From assembly GCA_900551015.1 (NCBI GenBank), contig URUI01000015.1:1-33550 (forward strand): a stretch of DNA of 33,550 nt, written 5' to 3'. This DNA comes from an uncultured Collinsella sp. Its GTDB lineage: Bacteria; Actinomycetota; Coriobacteriia; Coriobacteriales; Coriobacteriaceae. A program made the position numbers and the translations under genes. Below are positions 16,467 to 28,323 of this stretch, piece by piece; position 1 is the first letter of the stretch; every line of letters starts with the position of its first letter. Under the pieces are notes generated by a model, which worked only from the letters and a program-made list of their open reading frames with translations, had not been told where the DNA came from and did not search any database.

Positions 16467-18239
16467 ATGTTTAAAAGGTTTCTTTCGTATTACGAGCCCC
16501 AGATGGGGCTTTTTGTTGCTGATACTGTTTGTGCTCTGGTGCTTGCCGCCATTGACCTGGCGTTCCCCATTATCCTGCGCAATTTGACCGGTGGGCTGTT
16601 TACTCAGGGTCAGGCTGCCATTATGCAGGCGCTCGGCATGATCGCGGTGGGTTTGGTGTTGATGTATGCCGTCCGCTGCGCCTGCCGCTACTTTGTGAGC
16701 TATTGGGGTCACGTGATGGGCGCGCGCATGGAGTCCAAGATGCGCGAGGACCTGTTTGACCAGTATGAGCGCTTCAGCTTTGCGTACTTCGACCGCAACA
16801 GCTCGGGCGACATGATGAGCCGCGTGGTCAACGACCTGTTCGATATCTGCGAGGCGGCGCATCACGTGCCCGAGTGGATCATCATCTGCGGCATCGAGAT
16901 TATCGGCTCGTTTGTGATCCTCTTTACCATCGCCCCGGTGCTGGCGCTCGCCATGGCCGTGGTGACGGCGGCGTTTGCGGTCATCATGTTTTGGCAGAAC
17001 ATGCGCATGCGCGAGGTCTTTAGCGACAACCGCAAAAAGATCAGCGGCATCAATGCGCAGCTGCAGGATTCGCTGGCGGGCATGCGCGTGGTCAAGAGCT
17101 TTGCCAATGAGGAGACCGAACGTTTCAAGTTCCGCGCCTCCAACAATCGCTATCTTTCGTCCAAGGAGAACATGTATCACGCCATGGGCGTCTATACCGC
17201 GACGTATGGCCTGCTCTCGGGTGTGCTCTATGTGATCGTGGTGCTGCTGGGCGGTTGGCTGGTTGCCCAAGGCCAGCTGCAGGCAGTCGATATGGCAACC
17301 TTCGCGCTCTACATTTCGCTGTTCTGCACGCCGCTCGAGACACTCGTCAATTCGGCCGAAATGTATCAGAAGGCTATCGCCGGCTTTAAGCGTATGGACG
17401 AGGTACTCTCGACCGCGCCGGATATCCAGGACAAGCCGGGCGCCACGGATCTGCAGGTGACTGCCGGCGCCGTGGAGTATCACGACGTGTGCTTTAACTA
17501 CGAGGATGTTGAGCTGGGCGAGGGCGATGCCGACGAGCGTCCCGTTATCGACCATATGGATCTGTCTATCAAGCCCGGGCAGACCATCGCTTTGGTTGGC
17601 CCTTCGGGCGGTGGCAAATCGACGACCTGTTCGCTGCTGCCGCGCTTTTATGACGTGGCCGCCGGATCCATTAGCATCGACGGCCAGGACGTGCGCGATG
17701 TGACGCAGCAGAGCCTGCGTCGCGCCATCGGCCTGGTGCAGCAGGATGTCTATCTGTTTGATGGCACGATTGGCGAGAACATCGCCTACGGCAAGCCGGG
17801 CGCTACGGCAGGAGAGATCGCCGAGGCCGCCCGTCGCGCCAACATCGATGCCTTTATCGAGTCGCTTCCACAGGGCTATGACACGGTCGTGGGCGAGCGC
17901 GGCAGCCGTCTTTCGGGCGGACAGAAACAGCGCGTTGCCATCGCGCGTGTGTTTCTCAAGAATCCCAAAATCTTGATCTTGGACGAGGCGACGAGTGCTT
18001 TGGATAACGAGAGCGAGGAGGCGGTCCAGGAGTCGCTCGAAGAGCTGGCACGCGGCCGCACCACGATTATCATCGCCCACCGTCTCTCGACCATTAAACA
18101 CGCCGATGAGATTGCGACCGTTGAGCATGGTCGCGTTGTGGAACGTGGCACGCACGAGGAGCTTCTCGCCCGTGGCGGCACCTATGCCCGTTACTATCGA
18201 ATGCAGTTCGAAGGTGCGCGTGCGCACGAGCTCGACTGA
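16467..18239 (+). CDS. ABC transporter, fused permease-ATPase (exporter type)
   Basis: 590 aa half-transporter. Residues 1-320 hold six transmembrane helices of the ABC type I exporter domain, with the coupling-type segment INAQLQDSLAGMRVVKSFANEETERF. The ATPase domain has Walker A GPSGGGKST (about residue 376), Q-loop VQQDVYLFDGTIGENI, signature LSGGQ (about 481), Walker B ILILDEATSALD (about 503) and switch IIAHRLST. Substrate unknown; MsbA/BmrA-like multidrug or lipid exporters share this layout. GAGGA precedes the ATG. Functions as a homodimer or with a partner not in the window. Confidence 0.93.
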   Translation: MFKRFLSYYEPQMGLFVADTVCALVLAAIDLAFPIILRNLTGGLFTQGQAAIMQALGMIAVGLVLMYAVRCACRYFVSYWGHVMGARMESKMREDLFDQYERFSFAYFDRNSSGDMMSRVVNDLFDICEAAHHVPEWIIICGIEIIGSFVILFTIAPVLALAMAVVTAAFAVIMFWQNMRMREVFSDNRKKISGINAQLQDSLAGMRVVKSFANEETERFKFRASNNRYLSSKENMYHAMGVYTATYGLLSGVLYVIVVLLGGWLVAQGQLQAVDMATFALYISLFCTPLETLVNSAEMYQKAIAGFKRMDEVLSTAPDIQDKPGATDLQVTAGAVEYHDVCFNYEDVELGEGDADERPVIDHMDLSIKPGQTIALVGPSGGGKSTTCSLLPRFYDVAAGSISIDGQDVRDVTQQSLRRAIGLVQQDVYLFDGTIGENIAYGKPGATAGEIAEAARRANIDAFIESLPQGYDTVVGERGSRLSGGQKQRVAIARVFLKNPKILILDEATSALDNESEEAVQESLEELARGRTTIIIAHRLSTIKHADEIATVEHGRVVERGTHEELLARGGTYARYYRMQFEGARAHELD

Positions 18240-18258
18240 TTGATATGACAGGAAGTTT

Positions 18259-19224
18259 ATGGCTGACAAGAACCCTTTGACTCCGGAAGAAGTGACGGAG
18301 TTATTCTCCGAAATCGATGCATCCGGTGTCTTGGATCCCACGCTTGCCAAAAAGCGCACCGAGCGCATGCGCGAGAAGGAGGCGGCGGCCAAGCGCGGTG
18401 ACAAAGCGGCGCTAGCGCAGCTGCGCAGCGAGGACCGCGCGAGCCAGGCAAAACATATCGACCCGCTGTCCGAGGACGATCCTTCGGGTTCGCAGGTGAG
18501 TCATACCATTACGAAGACCGCGATGGCCGTGGTCATTGGTATTTTGGTGCTGATCGTGGGCATGCAGATTGGCTACGGCGTGATGCGTCGTCTGAACACC
18601 GCCAACCTGTCCGAGAGCGTTTCGGTCGATACCGTTTCGACGGCGCTGAAGGGCGGCCTCGAGTGGGGCAACGGCTTTACGCAGTTCCCGCTCGATTTTT
18701 CTGTCGACGAGGCCGATGAGCGCACGGGCACGGTTGAGGTGACGGTGTTGGACACGTCGTCTGCCAATGAGCTCGAGCTGCTGTCCAACGGGCAGATCCA
18801 GGCCGCGGCGCTTGCGACCAACGCCCTGCTCAACGACAAAATTGACCGCGTGGTGTATAACGTTCACGCCTATATCGACGAGGATAGCAACATTCAGCAC
18901 GATTCCTTTTTTGGCATGTTTCCCGCGCGGGGTCATCAGAGCGCCATTTTGACGTTCGTGTGGACCAAGAGCTCATCCAACGTCACGAGTATCGACTGGA
19001 AGATGCGTATCGTAAGCATGGACGACACCATTGCCGAGCGCATTCAAAAACAGGTGAACTCGGTTTCGTCGCTGATCGAGGACCCGGTGGTGAGCCAGAC
19101 CAAGATTGACGAGGAAAAGGCCGAACGTGACCTGGAGCATCGTCTGCATGGCCGCGAGATTTTCCGCGGCGGCAAGCCCGATCGCTCACCGTCCGATCTG
19201 CTGGAACAGGACAAGAAAAAATAA
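18259..19224 (+). CDS. Membrane-anchored protein of unknown function
   Basis: 321 aa, not recognised. Residues 1-80 are charged and soluble (EEVTELFSEIDASGVLDPTLAKKRTERMREKEAAAKRG). One transmembrane helix spans about 85-108 (TKTAMAVVIGILVLIVGMQIGYGVM). An outside domain of about 150 residues has beta-rich sequence (DFSVDEADERTGTVEVTVLDTSS...; SAILTFVWTKSSSNVTSIDWKMRIVSM). The end is again charged (about 265-321). 19 nt after the ABC transporter gene and with a shared terminator, so probably part of the same unit. Confidence 0.75.
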   Translation: MADKNPLTPEEVTELFSEIDASGVLDPTLAKKRTERMREKEAAAKRGDKAALAQLRSEDRASQAKHIDPLSEDDPSGSQVSHTITKTAMAVVIGILVLIVGMQIGYGVMRRLNTANLSESVSVDTVSTALKGGLEWGNGFTQFPLDFSVDEADERTGTVEVTVLDTSSANELELLSNGQIQAAALATNALLNDKIDRVVYNVHAYIDEDSNIQHDSFFGMFPARGHQSAILTFVWTKSSSNVTSIDWKMRIVSMDDTIAERIQKQVNSVSSLIEDPVVSQTKIDEEKAERDLEHRLHGREIFRGGKPDRSPSDLLEQDKKK

Positions 19225-19230
19225 GACGCC

Positions 19231-19270
19231 ATCATCCCGTGTGAGCCACAAGCCCCGCGGGATGATTTTT
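19231..19270 (+). terminator. Rho-independent terminator after the ABC transporter unit
   Basis: ATCATCCCG (19231-19239) pairs with CGGGATGAT (19258-19266), followed by TTTTT. Confidence 0.88.
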
Positions 19271-19361
19271 AATCCCCGTCCCAGAAAAATCATTATGCAT
19301 AGAAAGTCATAATTATCATTTCGTAAACATTTCGATGAAATTAACGCCATGAGGCATGCTT

Positions 19362-19377
19362 GCGGTTACAATACCGC
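19362..19377 (+). promoter_or_regulatory. Candidate carA -10 box inside a small palindrome
   Basis: TACAAT (19367-19372) is framed by GCGGT and ACCGC, giving a 16-bp dyad. No good -35 box lies 16-18 nt upstream. An activator- or repressor-controlled promoter is possible. Confidence 0.35.
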
Positions 19378-19401
19378 GAGGCCTAACTACACACCTTTAA
19401 G

Positions 19402-19419
19402 CCGGTCCTGTGAGACCGG
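19402..19419 (+). promoter_or_regulatory. PyrR-type binding hairpin overlapping carA translation start region
   Basis: CCGGTC (19402-19407), loop CTGTGA, GACCGG (19414-19419). The core TCCTGTGAGACC resembles the PyrR-binding loop (UCCxGxGAGRx) of pyrimidine genes. The stem ends one base before the AAGGAG ribosome site (19421-19426). No terminator hairpin follows, so the expected mechanism is translational repression by UMP-bound PyrR, as described in mycobacteria, rather than attenuation. Confidence 0.7.
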
Positions 19420-19430
19420 GAAGGAGAATT

Positions 19431-20870
19431 ATGGCGAACAACCATACCGCGGGCGCTGCCGCCCGCACCTTCGCGCCCAGCGAGCTTTGCCAGCGTATGC
19501 TGGCCAAAACCAGCAAGGGCACCTGCGGTTCCTGTATCCTGTATCTTGAGGATGGGACCATTTTTTATGGACGTGCATGCGGCGCCGAGGGCACCGCGAC
19601 CGGCGAAGTCTGCTTCAACACCTCGCTTGAGGGCTACTTTGAGGTCATGACCGACCCGAGTTATGCCGGCCAAATTGTAACCATGACCTATCCGCAGATC
19701 GGCAATTACGGTATCGACGAGACCGATGTCCAGTCGGCCTTCCCCGGCGACGCCGTGCGCCCTGCGAGCGCTCCGGCTATGCGCGGCATGATCGTTCGCG
19801 ACATGTGCGCCACGCCTTCTAACTGGCGCTCGGCCGTCAGCGTGCCGGAGTACCTGCGCGCTCACGGCATCGTCGCTATCGAGGGTGTCGACACCCGCGC
19901 TCTGGTGCGCCATCTGCGCGACAATGGTTCCAAGATGGGCATTATCTCGACAGAGATCTTCGACGTCGACGAGCTTGCCGAGCGCTTGTCCGCTGCGCCC
20001 ACGCTGGTAGGCGAGAACCTGGTCAAGACCGTAAGTTGCCCCGCGCCTCACGAGTTTGTGGCCGCCGACCTGCCTGCCACGCATGACTTTGCGCTTGCGG
20101 CTGCCGCTCCTGCCCGTCACAAAGTGGTCGCCTACGACTGCGGTGTGAAGCGCGGTATTCTGGAGGGCCTGGTCCGTGCCGGCTGCGATCTCACCGTCGT
20201 GCCGTGGGATACGCCCGCCCAGCAGGTGCTCGACATGAATCCCGATGGCGTCTTTTTGTCCAACGGCCCCGGCGACCCCGATGCCGTGGTGGAGACCTAT
20301 GAGCAGGTACAGCAGCTGATCGGCAAGGTGCCGGTCTTTGGCATTTGCCTCGGTCACCAGATGATCAGCCTGGCCTGCGGCGCCCAAATGGAAAAGCTTA
20401 AATTCGGTCACCGTGGCGGTAACCAGCCGGTTATGAATCTGGTGAGCCGTCGCGTGGAGATCACCGCGCAAAACCACGGCTTTGGTCTGCTGTTCCCCAG
20501 TCTGGGCAAACTGATTCCGGAGCTTTCCGGCGGCGAAACCGAGCATGCGGCCGATGGCGACCTGCGCGCCTGGGTGCGTCGCGGCATCGCGCCGGTCGTG
20601 ATGAACGAGCGCTTTGGTCGCATTCGCCTGACACATGTGAACCTCAACGACGGCACCGCCGAGGGCATCCAGCTGCTCGACGCCCCGTGTTTCTCGGTCC
20701 AGTACCACCCCGAGGCTTCGCCTGGCCCCACCGATGCCCACTATCTCTTTACCGCCTTTACGCGACTCATGGACGGCGAGGAGAACTACCTGGACATCGA
20801 CACCGCGAAGGACCGCCTGGCCGGCTGGAATTTCGCCGAGTCCGAGAACGCTGCGACCGAGGAGAACTAA
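19431..20870 (+). CDS. carA: Carbamoyl-phosphate synthase small subunit
   Basis: 479 aa, longer than the usual about 380. The N-terminal CPSase domain starts near residue 35 (CGSCILYLEDGTIFYGRACGAEGTATGEVCFNTSLEGYFEVMTDPSYAGQIV). The class I glutamine amidotransferase domain has the triad Cys306 (GICLGHQ), His426 and Glu428 (HPEASPGP). It supplies ammonia from Gln to CarB for arginine and pyrimidine synthesis. An Ala-rich 30-residue N-terminal extension and a C-terminal tail of about 35 residues (YLDIDTAKDRLAGWNFAESENAATEEN) account for part of the excess. Start by AAGGAG. Confidence 0.96.
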   Translation: MANNHTAGAAARTFAPSELCQRMLAKTSKGTCGSCILYLEDGTIFYGRACGAEGTATGEVCFNTSLEGYFEVMTDPSYAGQIVTMTYPQIGNYGIDETDVQSAFPGDAVRPASAPAMRGMIVRDMCATPSNWRSAVSVPEYLRAHGIVAIEGVDTRALVRHLRDNGSKMGIISTEIFDVDELAERLSAAPTLVGENLVKTVSCPAPHEFVAADLPATHDFALAAAAPARHKVVAYDCGVKRGILEGLVRAGCDLTVVPWDTPAQQVLDMNPDGVFLSNGPGDPDAVVETYEQVQQLIGKVPVFGICLGHQMISLACGAQMEKLKFGHRGGNQPVMNLVSRRVEITAQNHGFGLLFPSLGKLIPELSGGETEHAADGDLRAWVRRGIAPVVMNERFGRIRLTHVNLNDGTAEGIQLLDAPCFSVQYHPEASPGPTDAHYLFTAFTRLMDGEENYLDIDTAKDRLAGWNFAESENAATEEN

Positions 20871-20871
20871 C

Positions 20872-24186
<3,315 letters not shown>

Positions 24187-24198
24187 GTTGAACTGGCC

Positions 24199-24287
24199 GG
24201 CCGGGGCGGAGGGGGCTGAGTTTCCCCCTTCGCTCCGGCTGCAAGCAGAGTCGCTCAGTGGGAAACTCAGCCCCCTCCGCCCCGGCC
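24199..24287. repeat. Very long perfect hairpin downstream of carB
   Basis: The 28-nt segment 24199-24226 (starts GGCCGGGGCGGAGG, ends GAGTTTCCC) is perfectly inverted at 24260-24287, with a 33-nt loop. It starts 12 nt after the carB stop. No T-tract follows the stem, unlike an intrinsic terminator. It could be a 3'-end stabiliser, a Rho-linked roadblock or an intergenic repeat. Confidence 0.85.
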
Positions 24288-24361
24288 TACGGTGACTCGG
24301 CTGCACCGTGTGCTGCCGAAGGGGCTTTGCGCGATGACTAGGGCTGAAAAAGAAAGTGAGT

Positions 24362-24402
24362 GTGGGCTCCGCCGTTCGTTCGAACGGCGGAGCCCACGTT
24401 TT
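24362..24402. terminator. Bidirectional terminator between carB and the GntR gene
   Basis: GTGGGCTCCGCCGTT (24362-24376) pairs perfectly with AACGGCGGAGCCCAC (24383-24397), followed by GTTTTGG on the plus strand. On the minus strand it is followed by a T-rich tract (complement of 24344-24356), so it can serve the converging GntR gene as well. Confidence 0.8.
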
Positions 24403-24406
24403 GGAT

Positions 24407-25189
24407 TTATTGGGCTGTGGCGGTGAAGGTTGTTTTGTCGGCGGCGATGTGCACGTGCAGCTTTGCCTGACCGTCGCAGCTGATGAGCACGCCTACCTCG
24501 AACGGGGTTCCCGTCTTGTCGTAGGTCGAACGCACGATGCGCATCGCCGCCTTACCGGTGTTCTGTCCCAAAAGGCGTGCCTCATGCTTGTCGAGGTTGA
24601 CCGCCTCGTAGACGGCATCGACACTTGCGGGCAGGATGCCGGTCTTTTCCGCGATGTAGGCGTAGAGCGAGCCATCCACGTCTTTGCGTGTGAGCTCGGG
24701 GCAAAGTGACACGGGGATATAGACGTAGTTGAGCTCCATGGGTTTGTCGTTGGCGAGACGCAGACGGCGAATCTCCCAGACGGGTGTCCCTTTGGGCACT
24801 TTGAGCCCGGAGGCGATGCCGCGGATGGCCGGTATGCTTGAAAATGCGAGAATTTGCGAGCTTGGAACCCGTCCCGCCTCGCGCATCCGCGCGCTGAAAT
24901 TCAGGGCCAGGTCGATGCCGGGTGCTGAGGTTTGGGGCTTGATGAACGTGCCCTGCCCACGTTTGCGCACCACGCGCCCCTCGATGACGAGATCTTGGAA
25001 ACAACGGCGCACGGTCGCGCGCGATAACTCCAGCCGCTCACAGATTTCGAGCTCGCGTGGCAGCGGCGTCTTGGTGTCGAACGCCTGGCTGGCGATAAGC
25101 AGAGCGATTCGATGTTTAAGTTGGACATAGAGCGGCGTATCACCGCTGCGATCGAAGGGTTCGGAGGCGAGAAACGAGATCATGTCCAT
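24407..25189 (-). CDS. GntR/HutC-family transcriptional regulator
   Basis: 260 aa. GntR winged helix at about residues 10-80 (DTPLYVQLKHRIALLI...LPRELEICERLELSRATVRRCFQDLVIEGRVVRKRGQGTF). UTRA effector domain at about 95-255 (WEIRRLRLANDKPMELNYVYIPVSLCPEL; GTPFEVGVLIS). UTRA regulators usually bind sugar phosphates or similar small ligands. The start at 25189 follows GGAGG (complement of 25196-25200) at 6 nt; the earlier in-frame start at 25222 lacks one. It is divergent from the PTS operon, its most likely target. Confidence 0.9.
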   Translation of the reverse strand: MDMISFLASEPFDRSGDTPLYVQLKHRIALLIASQAFDTKTPLPRELEICERLELSRATVRRCFQDLVIEGRVVRKRGQGTFIKPQTSAPGIDLALNFSARMREAGRVPSSQILAFSSIPAIRGIASGLKVPKGTPVWEIRRLRLANDKPMELNYVYIPVSLCPELTRKDVDGSLYAYIAEKTGILPASVDAVYEAVNLDKHEARLLGQNTGKAAMRIVRSTYDKTGTPFEVGVLISCDGQAKLHVHIAADKTTFTATAQ

Positions 25190-25497
25190 GGGGTACCTCC
25201 ATGTCGTGAGCATACGTGACATGGTCTGACACTGCGGGACAAACCGGTGATGTCAGGCCCGATTCTTGTTGGTATGTATGGTACACAAGGAACATAAAAC
25301 CTTTATCAGGCAATCTACCTGCTATTTTAAAAATAATTGGAAGAAAAAATAATTTAGGCACAAAAATAGTTGCTACCGTTAACCGATGAATAGTTGCCGT
25401 TCGCAACTATTTTCTTGTACCGAACATGCCCCGGCGCAACAATAATCTCAGCAAAAAGCAAAGCCGTGCGACACACGGCAGGTCGAGAGGAGACCGC
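25190..25497. promoter_or_regulatory. Divergent regulatory region between GntR and PTS genes
   Basis: TTGGTATGTATGGTACA (25269-25285) could be a GntR/UTRA operator; TGTATGGTACA is its dyad core. An A/T-rich tract (25322-25367) probably holds the PTS promoter, but no box pair is clear. Then AATAGTTGC occurs at 25365-25373 and 25389-25397, and inverted at 25403-25411. The last two form a 9-bp stem with loop CGTTC, followed by TTTC. Confidence 0.5.
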
Positions 25498-25932
25498 ATG
25501 CGGTATCTGGTAATGGTCAGTCACGGAACGCTCGCTCCCGGACTGCACAGTGTCCTCAAGATGCTCGGCAATGACGCCCCGAACATCTTGTCGACGAGTC
25601 TCGTGGACGGCATGGGCGCTGACGAGTATGTCGAGAACGTCAAGGCGATGCTCGCTCCCGTTACCGCCGATGACGAGGTTGTCCTGCTTGGTGACATCCT
25701 GGGCGGATCGCCGCTCACCAATGCCATGAACACGCTGGCCGAGAAGGGCCTGCTCGCCCACACCATTGCCTTCGGCGGCATGAACCTGCCCATGGCTATG
25801 ACCGCCATGATGGGGCTTGCCACCATGGACCTGGATTCCCTCAAGCAGATGATGCTGCAGGAGGGCAAGAACGGTATGTCCGAGCTCGTTGTCCCGACCG
25901 ATGACGCCGACGACGAGGACGACGACATCTAG
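25498..25932 (+). CDS. PTS mannose-family EIIA component
   Basis: 144 aa. Man-type IIA fold: MRYLVMVSHGTLAPGLHSVLKMLG, with His9 as the phosphorylation site taking phosphate from HPr, then DDEVVLLGDILGGSPLTNAMNTL. The C-terminus is strongly acidic (DDADDEDDDI). The ATG at 25498 follows GAGAGGAG; an upstream in-frame start at 25426 would run through the hairpin-rich leader. EIIA is a separate protein here rather than fused to EIIB. Confidence 0.9.
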   Translation: MRYLVMVSHGTLAPGLHSVLKMLGNDAPNILSTSLVDGMGADEYVENVKAMLAPVTADDEVVLLGDILGGSPLTNAMNTLAEKGLLAHTIAFGGMNLPMAMTAMMGLATMDLDSLKQMMLQEGKNGMSELVVPTDDADDEDDDI

Positions 25933-25973
25933 GCCGCACCAAGGTTTCATCTAGCTGCAAACGTTAGGAAGAA

Positions 25974-25994
25974 GAGGCCGCGACCGCAGGCCTC
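25974..25994 (+). promoter_or_regulatory. Intra-operon hairpin between EIIA and EIIB
   Basis: GAGGCC (25974-25979) pairs with GGCCTC (25989-25994). Without a T-tract, it probably affects mRNA stability or relative expression, if anything. Confidence 0.35.
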
Positions 25995-26015
25995 ATGAAG
26001 GAAAGGGGAGAACGT

Positions 26016-26504
26016 ATGATTTCGTTCATCCGTATTGACGACCGTATGATCCATGGACAGACCGTTACCCGTTGGGCCCTCGAGTATCCCTGCGACGGTC
26101 TTATCGCCGTCAACGACGCCGCGGCGTCCAACCCCGTGCTCAAGGAGGCCTACAAGAGTGCCTCGGGCAAGAAGACGTTCGTGTGGACCAAGGAGCACTT
26201 CAAGGAGGTCTCCGAGAAGGTTCTCAAGTCCAACACCAAGTACTTCCTGATCACCAAGAACCCGCTCGACATGAAGGAACTTCTCGTCGATTTTGGCTTT
26301 AAGCCCGGCATGGACCGCATCATCGTCGGTCCCTGCAACGATCGTCCCGGCACCACCAAGCTCGGCAACAACCAGTCGATCACGCAGGAAGAGGCCCAGG
26401 CGCTCGAGGATCTCACCAACGCCGGCTACATGGTCGAGTTCGCCCTTATCAAGGAGAAATCCATTGGTGAGTGGCCAAAGTTCCGCGGTCAGTTTGGCTT
26501 CTAG
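26016..26504 (+). CDS. PTS mannose-family EIIB component
   Basis: 162 aa. MISFIRIDDRMIHGQTVTRWA contains the conserved phosphorylation His13. Also VNDAAASNPVLKEAYKSAS and PGTTKLGNNQSITQEEAQALEDL, as in IIB-Man/Sor. It passes phosphate from EIIA to the incoming sugar. AAAGGGGAG precedes the ATG. Sugar specificity (mannose, sorbose, fructose, GalNAc and others) cannot be read from the sequence. Confidence 0.93.
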   Translation: MISFIRIDDRMIHGQTVTRWALEYPCDGLIAVNDAAASNPVLKEAYKSASGKKTFVWTKEHFKEVSEKVLKSNTKYFLITKNPLDMKELLVDFGFKPGMDRIIVGPCNDRPGTTKLGNNQSITQEEAQALEDLTNAGYMVEFALIKEKSIGEWPKFRGQFGF

Positions 26505-26576
26505 TTAGGCGCCAGCCGCATTTTGGTACCTACAGCCCTGGGGGAAAGGGGCTGAGGAATAAAGAAAGGGGAAAGC

Positions 26577-27434
26577 ATGGCAATCAATGCATTCCAAGCC
26601 GCGCTGTTCGGCCTGTTCGCCTGCCTGGCATCACTGCCTGGCATGGGTGGCACGACGATCGGCAACTACACTCTGGGTCGTCCTCTGGTCGCCGGCCTCA
26701 TCGTCGGCATCATCATGGGCGATATGCAGACGGGCATCCTCGTCGGCGCTGCCATCCAGGTTGTCTACATCGCTCTCGTGACCCCCGGCGGAACCGTCTC
26801 CGCCGACGTCCGCGCCGTGTCCTATATCGGCATCCCGCTGGCGATCCTCGCCATCAAGAACTCGGGCATCGATCCCGCCTCCGCTGAGGCTGCCGGCATG
26901 GCCGCATCCCTCGGTGCCGCCGTCGGCACGCTCGGCACTGTGCTCTTCTATGGCACCGCCACCATTAACCTGGTATGGCAGGGCATGGGCTGGAAGTGGC
27001 TCGAGAAGGGCGACCTCCACAAGCTCTACCTGGTCAACAACGTTCTGCCTTGGATCGGTCACATCGTCTGCTCATTCCTCCCGACGTTCATCATCACCAT
27101 GGGCGGCACCGCCATGGTCGACCTCATGAAGACCTACATGCCCATGGACGGCATCGCGATGAAGACGCTGTTCACCGTCGGCTCGCTGCTGCCTACCGTC
27201 GGTATCGCCATCCTGCTCAAGCAGGTCATCTCCAAGCCGACGGACTTCCTCACGTTCTTCTTCGGCTTCACCCTGTCCGCTGTCATGGGATGCAACCTGA
27301 TTGCCGCTGCCGGCATCGGCTGCTTCTTCGCCCTGATCAACTATGAGATCGCTTCGCTCAAGATCGACCTCGCAAACGCTCCCAAGGCAGCTATCGCCTC
27401 GGGCTCCGATGATGAGGAAGAGGAGGACATCTAA
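26577..27434 (+). CDS. PTS mannose-family EIIC permease
   Basis: 285 aa, with multiple transmembrane helices and IIC-Man motifs: MGGTTIGNYTLGRPLVAGLIVGIIMGDMQTGILVGAAIQVVYI, and TPGGTVSADVRAVSYIGIPLAI. The C-terminus ends in an acidic tail (SDDEEEEDI), echoing that of EIIA. Forms the sugar channel with EIID. The stop codon overlaps the EIID start by one base. Confidence 0.94.
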   Translation: MAINAFQAALFGLFACLASLPGMGGTTIGNYTLGRPLVAGLIVGIIMGDMQTGILVGAAIQVVYIALVTPGGTVSADVRAVSYIGIPLAILAIKNSGIDPASAEAAGMAASLGAAVGTLGTVLFYGTATINLVWQGMGWKWLEKGDLHKLYLVNNVLPWIGHIVCSFLPTFIITMGGTAMVDLMKTYMPMDGIAMKTLFTVGSLLPTVGIAILLKQVISKPTDFLTFFFGFTLSAVMGCNLIAAAGIGCFFALINYEIASLKIDLANAPKAAIASGSDDEEEEDI

Positions 27435-28261
27435 TGGCAGAGAAGAAGAAACTCTCTAAGAAAACGCTTGCCAAGTCGTTCCGCAACTGGTCCTATGGCA
27501 ACCTGACTTGCTTCTCGCAGGAGCACATGCAGACCTTCGGTTACCTGTGCGCCATGCTTCCGATCGTCGAGGAGCTCTACGACACGCCCGAGGAGCAGAA
27601 GCAGGCCCTCCAGACCTACTCCGCGTTCTTCAACACCGAGCCGCAGATCGGCACCATGATTGTCGGCGTCACCGCCGGCCTCGAGGAGGCTCGCGCAAAC
27701 GGCGAGGCCATCGACGACGACGCCATCAACGGCATCCGCGCCGGCCTCATGGGCCCGCTCGCCGGCCTTGGCGACTCGCTGATCGTCGGTACCCTGATCC
27801 CGATCCTGCTCGGTATCGCCCTCGGTCTCTCGACCGGCGGCTCTCCGCTCGGTGCCATCTTCTATATTGTCGTGTGGAACCTGCTCATGTACCTCGGCAT
27901 GCGCTTTGCCTACAACCAGGGCTATGAGCTCGGCGGCAAGGCGGTCGAGGCACTGGTCGGCCCCAAGGCAAAGGCTCTTCGCGATTCCATCGTGATGGTC
28001 GGTACCATGGTCATCGGTGCAGTCGGTGCTACCTGGGTCTCCATCACCTGCAGCCCCAACCTGGTGCTGCCCGGTGGCGGCAAGTTCCAGGACACGCTCG
28101 ACGGAATCTATCCGCACCTGCTGCCCATGATCTTCATCATCTTCTGCTGGTACATGATGACCAAGAAGAAGGTCAACCCCATCGTCATGATGCTGATCCT
28201 CGTTGTGATCGCATTTGTGGGCGTTCTCGTTGGCTTCTTCGATCCGGCGCTGAGCTACTAG
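27434..28261 (+). CDS. PTS mannose-family EIID component
   Basis: 275 aa. RNWSYGNLTCFSQEHMQTFGYLCAMLPIVEELY, then FFNTEPQIGTMIVGVTAGLEEARANG and GIRAGLMGPLAGLGDSLIVGTLIPILLGIALGLS, standard IID-Man blocks. C-terminal helices anchor it. TAATG overlap with EIIC implies translational coupling. Last gene of the four-gene PTS operon. Confidence 0.95.
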   Translation: MAEKKKLSKKTLAKSFRNWSYGNLTCFSQEHMQTFGYLCAMLPIVEELYDTPEEQKQALQTYSAFFNTEPQIGTMIVGVTAGLEEARANGEAIDDDAINGIRAGLMGPLAGLGDSLIVGTLIPILLGIALGLSTGGSPLGAIFYIVVWNLLMYLGMRFAYNQGYELGGKAVEALVGPKAKALRDSIVMVGTMVIGAVGATWVSITCSPNLVLPGGGKFQDTLDGIYPHLLPMIFIIFCWYMMTKKKVNPIVMMLILVVIAFVGVLVGFFDPALSY

Positions 28262-28283
28262 TCATCATCCTTTGACCCCCTGC

Positions 28284-28323
28284 AAGGCCGTGCGGCCTCA
28301 ACCGCACGGCCTTCTGATTTTAC
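28284..28323 (+). terminator. Terminator of the PTS operon
   Basis: AAGGCCGTGCGG (28284-28295) pairs perfectly with CCGCACGGCCTT (28302-28313), followed by CTGATTTTAC. Confidence 0.8.

Noticed and set aside
25356..25375. A sigma-54-like promoter (GGCAC ... TTGC) before the PTS operon
   Set aside because: The distance between the GG and GC elements is 13 nt rather than 10, and no sigma-54 activator gene is nearby.
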